A DNA stretch of 64,000 nucleotides from Adineta steineri. Lineage: Eukaryota > Rotifera > Eurotatoria > Adinetida > Adinetidae. The translations under genes were made by a program, and so were the position numbers. The notes below the pieces were generated by a model that was not told where the DNA came from, did not search any database, and saw only the letters and a list, made by a program, of their open reading frames with translations. This document shows positions 38,901 to 49,031 of the stretch, one piece after another. Every line of letters begins with the position of its first letter. Positions within the stretch are counted from its first letter, which is position 1. The stretch is from assembly GCA_905250115.1 (NCBI GenBank), contig CAJNOI010000002.1, positions 1,205,678 through 1,269,677 of the forward strand, read 5' to 3'.

Positions 38901-41900
38901 CTTTTTGTTGGTGTTACTCCAGATCTTGGTCCAAAACTAGCGATGATTCGAAAGATGGTAGGCAAATTGTATTAGTGTTATCTGTTTTATATATTGTTTT
39001 TTTTTGTATCATTACAGACAAACGATTTATTATTATTCATAATCATCATTGTTGTTTTCATTTTTGGCTATGGAATAGCATCGAGATCTATGATAGCCTA
39101 TGGCACCATAGATTTTGACGGACAACAATTTTTCCGTAATGTGGTCTATCCAGTTTATTATTTCGTCTTGGGTCACTTCGATAATGAACTTTCCCAGTTA
39201 GATGGTAAGATAAAAGCAGTAAAAATAGTCATAGTAACTTAACAATTTGTCTGTATACATACATATTTTTTCTTAAGAAACACCTGATGCCAGCACTACT
39301 ATAGCCACTCAAGTTATGTTTGCATTTCATATGCTTTTTGTCAATATTCTATTGTTGAACTTGCTCATTGCCTTATTCAGGTATGTTAAAATGCGACAAT
39401 GGCTTTAGACGGTGATGCGTAAAAATAATTCTCTAGCAATACAATAAACGACATCGAAACACAAGCACAGTATATTTGGGCTTATGATCGTTGTACCCTT
39501 ATCCGTGATTATTATACTCGACCAGCATTATTTCCTCCATTCACCATTCTAATCTCAATGGCTCAATTCTGCCGATGGTGCTGGCAAAAATGTAAACGTG
39601 ATCCACGAAACATGCAGTGTTTCAGTTAGTATAATATCTATTTTACTACCTTGGGTATCAAAATATTAGCACAGTCATGCCATAGAATCTGAATCTATAT
39701 CTATATATAAAGAGTGTTTCAACAGTCGTCGACGAATCGAAATCACAATTTCCCTTCGCCCACTAAATGAATCAGAACGATCGATATAGCAGCTAAAGTC
39801 CTATGTTCGAATTTTTTTCTGTGCATACTAACGAACATAATCGAGTCACAGCAGTATGGGTCTGAGAACATCTTTTGAAAATCTATTTTTCAGCGTGAAT
39901 CCTTCCGCTGATAATCAGCATAAAAATTAAGAAATCCACGTAGTATTTCGATACATTTCATTTGATAGAGTTTTACAACATATTCTTTGACACACATTGG
40001 GGCGACTCGATTATATTCGTTAAGAGATAGAGGAAAAAACGTCGAAAATTCTGCTTTAGCAGCTATATCGATTGTTCAGATTCATCCAATGGGAGTAAAA
40101 AAATTGTGTTTTACATTCGTTCACTACTTTTGAGACACTCTATATTTACTCGATCATTTGATCACTAGAAATGCTTCCGGAAGATACTTATCTTGATGAG
40201 GCATGGTCAGAATTCGAACGATTTTCAACGAACGACTATATTCGACAATTAGTCGATGCACAAGCCAATGCAGCCTCGAATACAATAATGGCAGATACTT
40301 CGTAAGTAGTCAGACTTATATTCGAAGTTTTCAATAACTCTTTAGTTATTATTTTGTATATGATTGTGTAGATTTCAGTGAATTAAGACAAAATCTTTAA
40401 GAAGAATAGTTCCTATTGCGATTATTCATAGATATCGAATTATAAAACATATAGTCGACATTTTCTAACAAAAACTAGGGGTAGGACAGTTTACAGTTCC
40501 AAGTTCGGATGAACTGGTCAAAAGAACTACCAGTTCAGTTCTTCTGATAGGAACTGAACTGAATCAACAGTTCTTTGAATAGAACTGAACTGAACTAACA
40601 GTTCTTTGAATAGAACTGAACTGAACTAACAGTTATTTGAAATGAACTGAACCGTATCAACAGTTCTTTGAATAGAACTGAACTGTATTAACAGTTCTTT
40701 GAATAGAACTAAACTTTACCAAACAGTTCTTTGAAAGGAACTGAACTGTATCAACAGTTCTTTCAGAGGAACTGGTCGGTTTCAACAGTTCTTTTAAAAG
40801 AACTGTTTTGTTTCAAATTTGTTTTTATTTCCAAAAAAATAGTTTTCACAACAGTTCTCTGAAAAGAACTGAACTGAAATAACAGTTCTTTGAAAGGAAC
40901 TGAACTTGTCGGTACAGTTCAGTTCTATTCAAAGAACTGTTGATTCAGTTCAGTTCTATTCAAGGAACTGCTAATACAGTTCAGTTCCTTTCAAAGAACT
41001 GTTAGTACAGTTCAGTTCTATTCAAAGAACTGTTAGTTCAGTTCAGTTCTATTCAAAGAACTGTTAATACAGTTCCTAAGAACGGAACTAATATGGAACT
41101 GTCCTACCCCTAACAAAAACTGTTTGAATAAATTTATAATTAAAAATTATGTTTGAGAAACTTGAAATCATTAGATTGAATTATTATAAGGAAATATAGA
41201 AAATATTTTCATTCGAAAAATAGTTTATTTATCAAAAACTTTTCTTGTCAGTAGACATACACTAAACCCAAACTATTTGAGCTCGATTTCAATTCGATCT
41301 TGAGTTTTAAAGATCGAGTTTGAGTCGAATTCGATCGAGCTGAGTGATGAATGAATAAAGTATAGTAGCTAAGTATTCGATTGAAACTATCAACTATCCA
41401 TTAAATGATATTTTGAAGTATCTGTTTTGATAAAAGGAATTCTCAGAGTACGATGCATCATATAAGGATACCCGTAAATCCTCATGGCTAGGGATGCAAA
41501 AGTGACGGAAACCGGCTCACCGTCAACCGTAGCTAAACGATAACCGTTCGAACCGGTGAAACGATAACCGTTCGGACCGGTGAAACGGTGAAACGATAAC
41601 CGTTTGGACCGGTGAAACGATAACCGTTTGGACCGGTGAAACGGTGACGATTAATCGGTCAAACGGTGAAAGCCGGTGAAAGCTTTAAAACCTACGATGA
41701 AGACCGATACTTTGGCCCCATTAGTCACAGTTTTTCTGAAGGAGTATGAATTAGTTAATATACCGGTCTTCACCGTAGGTTTTAAGGGCGTTCACCGGCT
41801 TTCACCGTTAGACCGATTAATCGTCACCGTTTCACCGGTCCAAGCGGTTATCGTTTCACCGGTTCAAACGGTTATCGTTGCACCGGTTCACTGGCACGCC

Positions 41901-44026
41901 GGGTATAGCGATTAATGATCGTCACCGTTGCATCCCTACTCATGGCTATCCTATAGAGATACTCATAGTTCCTGGAGGACTTTCCTTTATTCATAGAGAA
42001 CTGTCTCTCTATTTATCCATCACTCAACTTGATCGAACACGACACATGAAATTCGAATTGAGTTCGAGTTTTAGAGTTTGAGCTCTAGTTTGGTACACAT
42101 CTACTTGCAAGTAAAAGAAACGAAAACTTTCCACTTTGAAAAGTACTAGTTATCATGACTAATTTCTTAACGGATATTTTGTTTCAAGATTATTCGTCAA
42201 AAATGAATTAAATAGCTCAGGACTCATTGTATTATTGATACAAAAAGATTAAGTATTGTTCAGACTCGAATCTTTTTCTCATACATTTGGAGACGTCAAT
42301 TCATTTGATTTATACTATCGTAGAAGATTAAGTCAGAAAGTTGTTGAACTGCTGAAGAAAATTTCTACTACAGTCGAATGTTTACTGTATTTTTAATGAA
42401 TATTTGTAGATCAGAATTATCGCCGACTAGTACTGATGAGTCCAAATGGCTTCAGTCTAGTATAAATCAATTGAAAGATGAATTTAAACGTTTACGTACA
42501 GACACTGATAGTAAATCATCATCGATGGAATCAACCGTTTCACAATTACAAGATCGAATCGAACGGATCGATAATCGTTCCGATAAAATGATGACAGAAA
42601 TGATATCAGTAAATATCAACATTTTCTTGCCTGATCGCATCACTTTTTATAATTTAGTTTCAAAAATCACTCAATTGGATGATGACAGCTATGGAGCGTT
42701 TCAATATGGATAAAGATCCTCCATTAATTGTACAAAAACCACGTAAGTTTGATTCACGTGTACGAATTGAATAGATACTCAACAATAAAATGCATAAGAT
42801 CACGACAATTCAAAAATTTTCACTTCTAAGCATGTACCCATACTGATACTATCAGATATTAGACATCGTTCTAGTATTGGTATCGGGTTATGGTAAGAAG
42901 TTAGACTGGTACTAATAGTGATACTATTACTTAATTTGTATCGATTGTTAGTTTTAGAAGTTAGGGACTTTCGTATGAGACGGTTGTAAATAAATCCAAT
43001 TCCAAATTACGGCATTTCCAGCTGATGTCTGTTAGTTTTCGTGTTTCTTCGTTGAACCTTCTTGAAGAATCGAAAATAAAGAAGAATCTTTTTCGATTAC
43101 AGGTATGGACAGAAGACCAAGAGAGTATTTATATGACTGAAACGTTTAATTATATTGATAACCGAACAATGAAAGTTTCAGCTGCTATACTGATGTAACC
43201 CTGTTGCATATATTTTTCTCCTGTAAGATCAATAAGTTGTAGAATGCCATGAAGTAAAACAATAACTAATTGAGATCTTTGTTTTTATCTCACTGTAGCA
43301 ATAATTATTACTTTTACATAGTGTAATATGGTGTATCATGATCTTTCAAAAAAGTGAATTAGATGTCTAATAAATTGAAAGAAAGACAAATTAGGAAGTA
43401 AAATTCAGTATAGTAGCTAAAACTTTCATCTTTCGGTTATCAATACAGTTATACGTTTCAGTCATATAAATAATCTCTTGGTCTACTATCCATGATTGTA
43501 ATTGAAAAAGACTCTTCTTTGTTTTGGATTCTTCAAGAAAGTTCGACGAAGAAACGAGATAAAAAAACAGACATCGGCTGGATATCTCGTAGTTTGGAAT
43601 TGGATTTATTCACAATCATCTCATACGAAAGTCTCGAACTTCTAAAATGAACAATCAATAAAAACTAAGTAATAGTATCATTATAAGTACCAGTCTAACT
43701 TCTTAGCATAACTTGATACTCAGATAGTATCGGTATGATAAATACCTATACACTTTAAAAGTTTCACTAGATTGAAAATATTCAAGTCATGTGTTAATTT
43801 TCTATTGATCCATCTAGAAGATCCTACACTTTCTATTTACTTTTTAATTTAATATTCTTATTCAATATCTTTATCAGGAACATCTGTATCCAATCAAGGA
43901 CAACCAGAGCCATCTGAAGTTGTTCAGCAAAACCGGCATCAGCCACATAATAGTCAACAAGACTCCGGAACAAACATTGACCGAATCAATATAACGCAAG
44001 AACCAGACAATCAGGATGACTATTGA
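32895..44026 (+). CDS. TRPM-like: TRPM-family cation channel
   Basis: About 25 exons over 11 kb; 5' exons 32895-32930, 32984-33072, 33143-33284, 33340-33514, 33568-33727 and 35822-35988, last exon 43880-44026. The N-terminus has the TRPM Cys-rich start (RCICGNSHDM) and the SLOG/LSDAT nucleotide-binding fold (DAWIITSGYKEETTSELI, AIAVGKWGNIRDREKLYG, THYICFDDGTYNSPDNGEF, VTIVAGGNLY). Then come melastatin-homology helices (LALRWSIPNITEDQLL, DIFLWCIVTYRLAMAKIIL). The membrane part has six helices: S1 GYILFLLLFSYYMLYAF, S3 LFLILPAYLLFYVGLIL, S4 DLELWFIIAVLFVGVTPDL without gating Arg, S5 LLLFIIIIVVFIFGYG, pore YPVYYFVLGHFDNEL, S6 FVNILLLNLLIALFSNT. A TRP-box region (YIWAYDRCTLIRDYY) and a coiled coil (INQLKDEFKRLR ... 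VSQLQDRIERIDN) follow, then a Q/N-rich tail. No Nudix or kinase domain is fused. A 10-N gap (36105-36114) cuts one exon. An acceptor (tttaatttag) is four bases before the ATG. Large introns host several foldback elements. Confidence 0.9.
33728..35821 (+). other. 2.1 kb TRPM intron with inverted repeat
   Basis: Long intron joining ...LYG to SSNQVCEHAP. It contains an 18-bp inverted pair, atgaccaacactatcgaa near 34246 and its complement near 35249, which may mark another degraded foldback element. No coding sequence is recognised. Confidence 0.5.
36105..36114. other. 10-N gap in TRPM
   Basis: Ten N immediately after the codons for GGNLYALD, inside or at the edge of a TRPM exon. The following intron/exon boundary cannot be placed. 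Confidence 0.95.
36786..36840. repeat. Telomere-like hairpin element, copy 7
   Basis: ACTTGAGGGTGTGGGTG at left and CACAACCACACCCACACCC at right, within a TRPM intron. Confidence 0.7.
39710..40141. mobile_element. Foldback MITE in TRPM intron, TA-flanked
   Basis: Ends AGAGTGTTTCAA and TTTTGAGACACTCT are inverted repeats, and inner arms also pair (GATCGATATAGCAGCTAAAG with CTTTAGCAGCTATATCGATT). Flanks are TA-rich, so a TA target duplication (mariner type) is possible but cannot be proved. Confidence 0.6.
40467..41121. mobile_element. Foldback element with 10-bp target duplication (Mutator-like)
   Basis: A 635 bp palindromic element (40477-41111) with ends AGGGGTAGGACAGTT and AACTGTCCTACCCCT. 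It is flanked on both sides by the same 10 bp, AACAAAAACT (40467-40476 and 41112-41121). Left and right arms consist of a tandem ~27-31 bp unit built on AACAGTTCTTTGAATAGAAC and its reverse complement, repeated about six to nine times. No open reading frame, so non-autonomous. A 9-11 bp duplication is typical of Mutator-like elements. Confidence 0.85.
41481..41946. mobile_element. Foldback element with 8-bp target duplication (hAT-like)
   Basis: A 450 bp element (41489-41938) with ends TAGGGATGCAA and TTGCATCCCTA, flanked by the exact 8-bp duplication CTCATGGC (41481-41488, 41939-41946). The arms carry repeated ACCGGTGAAACGATAACCGT units and their complements, making it far more GC-rich than the host intron. 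End sequence and 8-bp duplication fit hAT transposons. Non-coding. Confidence 0.88.
42837..43739. mobile_element. Large imperfect palindrome in TRPM intron
   Basis: Arms of ~340-360 bp (42837-43196 and 43406-43739) are diverged reverse complements, e.g. GTAAGAAGTTAGACTGGTAC against GTACCAGTCTAACTTCTTAG, and CATTTCCAGCTGATGTCTG against CAGACATCGGCTGGATAT, around a ~210 bp loop. Probably a foldback transposon; no clean target duplication was found. Confidence 0.65.
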
Positions 44027-45561
44027 ACTTTTTTTCGCTACTTATTCCCTATTGAATTGCGAACTATAACTTGCTTGCTCTCAAATTTATGATGAATATA
44101 AATTCAAAATTGAATCTGAAGATTACATCACCTTCAGTTCATGTTGATTTAGAACTGATTCATAGTAATCGATTTCAGAATAACAAACTTTTTTCCTTGC
44201 TGTTTTCGTGACGACTTATATTGATTTCATAATTCTTAATAAAAATAAGCATGTAACTTTTGTAAGCTCTTGATGGGTTTTCTCAATTAATTCCTTGATA
44301 AAATATACGAGAATAAATAAAATTTTGAATGATCTTGAGAGGTGAGGGTGAGTTCAGCATACCATCTTGAGGGTATGAGTGTGGGTGTTTCCTTTAGATC
44401 AGCAAGGAACACACCGGTACTCACACATCCACACCCTTGAGGGTGTGGGTGTGGGTGTGGGTGTGGGGGTGTGGGTGTGGATGTGGGTGGATGTGGGTGT
44501 GGTTTCAAGATAGAAAGACATGTATACTCATACCCACACTTACACCCACCCACACGCACACCCACACCCACACCCTTTTTCGTATCACCTTCCTTGCAGT
44601 CGAGGGAACTTCATTACTCATCGATATTTGGATTCATTATTACTCTTTATCATATTTGTATCAATCAGATACCATTTCAATAGATCTATCCGAAGCTATA
44701 CCAAGTTACTCCGACTCATCTCAATCCACTCTAAGTCAGACCAAACTATCCCAAATCCCTTGGCTCGTCGGGTGATGGTGATGATGGAAGAATGGAAGGA
44801 AGAAGAAATATACAGTTCGTTCGAAGAATAAACAAAGAATCACGTGGACATGGTTATACGACCTCGCCAGTTTGTTTGTTTTCTCCTCTTTGTAACTCCT
44901 TTCTTCACTGTGTTATCATCATTGTCTTTTCGTAAGCGTCCTCTAAAATTGTACTTGTACTAACAAAAATGACAAAAATATCTTGGACAGAACGAAATAA
45001 ATACCGCATAATCAAAAAAAACTATCCCAAATCTATAGGAACTTAGTTGGTTCGATATGGATCGGAATGAATTGAAGTAGTGTGAAACAGATCTACCAAA
45101 ATGATATTTGATTATTTTGTTAAAGATTCTTTAGAAAAAATGTTATGAGTCTAATGTCATGAATGCACAGTTTTAAGCTCCATCGATTGACATTATGTTA
45201 GGATTAAAAGAGTCGTCAGAATGGGTTGAAGCATATTTTACTAATACCCATATCATGTAGATACACAAAAAAGTAACGTGAATCTACTGACACAAGAAAT
45301 GGTCTTTATCAAGAAGTAAATATATATGACATTTACAACTTCTTAATCTTGCCCTTTCACATCGTTCTATATACAAGAAAATGTTCTACCATATTCTCGA
45401 TGATTCATGAAGATTAAAGTATTTATTGAAGAAAGTAACGAGGCGAGTTAATGTCATAATTCTTAGTTCTTCCTATTGGGCACATGTATAAATAGCTATG
45501 TATAAGGACTCCAATACATATATCAAGATTCTGATTCTTCTACATCAAAAAAGTATATGTT
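44027..45561. other. Intergenic with telomere-like repeats
   Basis: Between TRPM and the K/E-rich secreted protein gene. Apart from telomere-like copy 8, nothing is recognised; frames overlapping the repeat are products of the repeat itself. Confidence 0.5.
44363..44576. repeat. Telomere-like hairpin elements, copy 8 (two abutting units)
   Basis: First unit CATCTTGAGGGTATGAGTG to CACACATCCACACCCTTGAG; second unit TTGAGGGTGTGGGTG plus ~8 TGTGGG-like units to CACGCACACCCACACCCAC. The core TTTCAAGATAGAAAGACATG and then TATACTCATACCC also occurs in copy 9. Confidence 0.82.
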
Positions 45562-48500
45562 ATGCAACTACAAATTATATCCATCGTGATGCTTTGCATC
45601 GTCGGTAAGTGAATATAAATTTAGTTATTATGCATCTCATAACAGAAGCGCGATAAATTTATTCAATTCATATTTTCAACTTTTCATCTACTTACCATGA
45701 TAGATGCTGTGCGTCTAATGAAAAAGAATAGAAACAATCAATTCAATTTAGCTTTATTTTTCTTCTCTTCGTTTTCCTAGTAACTTTCTAGCGCCATATG
45801 AGACAAATGGAATATGTTACTTTTCTTTATTGTCTTTTTTCTTCATTAAGCCCTTCCCTCCTCTTAAAAAAGTTCATTTTAGCAAGAAACATTAAAATGC
45901 AGATAAATGCATGAAAAGATAATTCATCAATACATTTTTTACAAATGGCATGAATTATATTTTGGCGCGTCGTTTTTTGCAAAAGTTTTGATGATATTCG
46001 CCATGTTCTGCCCGAAAATAGGCTCTCTTAAAAGGAAAATTGCTTTCGTTTTTTCTTTGTTCATACCTTCTGAAACATGCACTCTAAATTTCTCTTTCGA
46101 AGTCATTTTATACTCTTAATAGTTTTTTTATTTGAAAGAGTATGTCAAGAATTAGGGCACCACAGAGCTCTTTTTAAAATTAAGCTATGCTTTTGTTATA
46201 AATACAAACACATATATATAATTAGAGTGTCATTCCTTTGGGGTTTTTTAAGTCATTCAACTAATAATTCTCTTTCTCCGCTTCGAAAGTATGAATTAAA
46301 AATAAAGGCTCTGTCATGAGATACACCCTGACATACTTTTTCAAACAACAAAGCAATTAAGGACCCTCTCAGAAAAGTCAATTTTTCGAAGAAAAATCGA
46401 AAATGCGTTTTTGTCATAGAAAGATGCAGGTGTGGGTGTGGGTGTGGGTGTTGGTGGATGTGGATGTGGTTTCAAGACAGAAAGACATTTATACTCATAC
46501 CCGCACTTACACTCACTCTCAATTACGCGGAGAAGGATTTTTTGATAATGACTCAATAAAGAAGAGATAATGTTCTTTTTGCTGGATAGATGACAGGTGA
46601 GGCTAGGCCCTCAAAGGTTCTGATTTTTGGACTTGTCTATTGTGGAAATAAAAAACTTTAATATTTGATTTTTATTAGTGCTTTAAATTCGAACATTTTC
46701 GAAACTGTGTTTTTAAAAATGAAACAATGGGAAAATCGAGAAATCTGGCTCTGTAAAAATCTGACTCTGAGGGTACTTGTGCCAACGGATACACTGTTGA
46801 AGATATTATCACTTTATCTGATTGGCCTTCACCTCTTTCCTTCAATCTTTCTTGTGTTCTGTTCTTCTTTGTGTCATCTATATAAGACGATGTTCTGTAG
46901 TATATGAGACACAACTGGAGTATAGTATAATGTAGTGAACTTCATCTACATGAAGAATAGCGATAACGCTATTCCTCTAGTTTGTCATTGTGATTCACAA
47001 CTTAAAATAAATAAAATGCTGCAGCAATAACAGAATACTATTCCATCACATTATTCATTCACCCATTTCCCGTTACAGTACTGTATAAGTTAACCCCCCC
47101 CCCCTCCTCGAGCTTGTTAGCTCGTATCTTTACTGTGAAATTCTTGTCCGCGTACAGGGTGTTTTTCACCAATAAATTGATTATAACTCATTAGTTTACT
47201 GAAAATTTGGAGGAGATATTTTACTAATAATTCATCCTATCCTAGACTAATACCCTCCAAACATTTGAGTGAAATCAGACGAAAAAGAACAAGTTCATGT
47301 CTGAGAGGAAGGAGAGCCTTAAATATATAGCATAAGCCTAAATAAAGAAATTTAGAATGCCAAACAAGCTAGGGTGAGGGTGTCATCCGCACCTTTTCGC
47401 TCTTAAGATATGTATATGTATGTGTCAATAAAGCTCTGTATGTGCTCATTAGATGCTCCTTCTCAAAAGCTTTCGATTGACATATAATAAAAATATATAA
47501 ATTGTCATTTCGTAATTTTATTTTACCAAAATGGTTCTAAAATTATGTGTTTTATTATGTCAAAGAATCTTGGGAATTATGCATCTTTTAATAAAACTCG
47601 TTTTTTCCTGAAATGAAAAATTGACAGTTGAGAAAATGTTTGGTTTGTACACAACTGATAGAGCTCGCTTGAATGCATAATTCAAATTTGCTTTACAGTC
47701 ACTTTTATTTTTTTCGATTTTTTACGCCACATCGTATAATGTCAACGCAACTCACTCATATATCACATGTAAAAATGGTTTGTTAAATTTTAATTTAACG
47801 AAATTTAATAAAATTTCATCTTACCTTTTTGACCTTGAAAACGCGTTAAAAACTGGTGTTTTAACGGACTTTTATGCATTATTTTCCGTTCTCAGGTGTT
47901 AACGACGAATACTACGTGACAGTTCGTTAAAAGACCAATTTTTAACGCGTTTTCAAGGTCAAAAAGGTAACATGAAATTTTGTTGAATTTCGTTAAATTA
48001 AAATTTAACGAACCATTTTTACATGGGATATACATGCATACATTTTAGGTATCTATCGAACAAATGTGGTCAATGCAACTTCCGATGATACCAACACCAC
48101 TGTTCAATCGGTTGTGACCAATAGTCAAAGTAAATCAGGTTAGTAATTCTGGTCTATCAAAAGTTCTAGTTTAGCAAAGTGCACCGTTTTGCGAAAACTA
48201 GTATCTTACAAAATGATAATAAAATCATAAATATTTAGCTGACAGTTTTCAAATGTAGCGAAACAAATGAATAGAAAAAAGAAGTTTTTTTTTGTTAGAG
48301 GAAATGTACGGATTCAACAATCATCACCAGCGCCATCCTGAGCATGATTTTATTTCTTCTATTGATGCTCAAAATACTGTCGACTTGGCCAAACAACAAC
48401 TGCATAAGATCGATCAACATACCTTGTTGTCCATCGTACGCCTAAGGAAAGCAGACAAAGATAATATGACAATTGTGTTGTTGAAAACATCAAACGGTCA

Positions 48501-48860
48501 TACATTGAACAAAATGTATGGGGGAAAAAACACAAACGAACAAAGAAAAGCGAATGGGAAAGAGGAGAAAGAAGAGAAAAAGGAGGAGAAGAAGAAGGAG
48601 AAAGAAGAGAANNNNNNNNNNAGGAGAAAGAAGAGAAAAAGGAGGAGAAGAAGAAGGAGAAAGAAGAGGAAAAGAAGGAGAAAGAAGAGAAAAAGGAGGA
48701 GAAAAAGAAGGAGAAAGAAGAAGAGAAGAAGGAGAAAGACGAGAAAAAGGAGGAGAAGAAGAAGGAGAAAGAAGAGAAGAAGAAAGAAAAGGAGAAGGAG
48801 AAAGAAGAGAAGAAGAAGGAAAAAGAGGAGAAAAAGAAGGAAGAAGAGAAAGAGAATTAG
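45562..48860 (+). CDS. Secreted lysine/glutamate-rich low-complexity protein
   Basis: Three exons: 45562-45604, 48049-48138 and 48299-48860, all phase 1, separated by a 2.4 kb and a 160 bp intron. Exon 1 encodes a short signal peptide (MQLQIISIVMLCIVG). Exon 2 is Thr/Asn/Ser-rich with possible N-glycosylation sites (NATSD, NTTV). Exon 3 has MYGFNNHHQRHPEHDF, a compact region (LAKQQLHKIDQHTLLSIVRLR, NMTIVLLKTSNGH) and a long tail of K and E in tandem units such as EKKEEKKKEKEE, ending KEEEKEN and stop at 48858. A 10-N gap at 48612-48621 inside the tail throws the apparent frame off; the K/E frame is open on both sides, so I treat the shift as a gap artefact. The family is unknown; a charged extracellular matrix or mineral/ion-binding role is only a guess. 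Confidence 0.65.
46424..46520. repeat. Telomere-like hairpin element, copy 9
   Basis: GCAGGTGTGGGTGTGGGTG at left; core TTTCAAGACAGAAAGACATT as in copy 8; right CATACCCGCACTTACACTC. Confidence 0.75.
47766..48025. mobile_element. Foldback element in intron
   Basis: A 260 bp palindrome: CATGTAAAAATGGTTTGTTA at the left end and its complement TTAACGAACCATTTTTACATG at the right, with further pairing (GACCTTGAAAACGCGTTAAA with TTTAACGCGTTTTCAAGGTC). No clear target duplication. Confidence 0.7.
48538..48860 (+). repeat. Polypurine tandem repeat tract
   Basis: Almost every base on the plus strand is A or G over ~320 bp, in tandem GAGAAAGAAGAGAAAAAGG units; it encodes the K/E tail. Long purine tracts can form triplex DNA and are hard to assemble, which explains the 10-N gap inside it. 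Confidence 0.85.
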
Positions 48861-49031
48861 GGAAACGAGCAGAAGTAAGAGGACAAAGGAAGAAAAACGG
48901 GAAGAGAAAAACAAAAATATATGTATACATTGAATAATAAAAATAATGGTTGGAAAAAGTAAAATTAACGAGGAAGGTGCACCTTCCTCTTAAGATAAAT
49001 TTCATTTAATTCAATAAAAGATATGAGCTTG

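Noticed and set aside
41676-42081. Open frames in the hAT-like element
   Set aside because: They translate the inverted repeat units (ACCGGT repeats) and have no transposase features.
44287-44831. Several overlapping open frames in the 44.3-44.8 kb region
   Set aside because: They are translations of the telomere-like repeat (His/Pro/Thr or Val/Trp/Gly runs) and do not represent genes.
47094-47106. Poly-C run
   Set aside because: Simple homopolymer, probably of no function and prone to sequencing error.
48490-49005. Minus-strand open frames rich in Leu, Phe and Ser
   Set aside because: They are the complement of the polypurine repeat encoding the K/E tail; low complexity explains the open frame.
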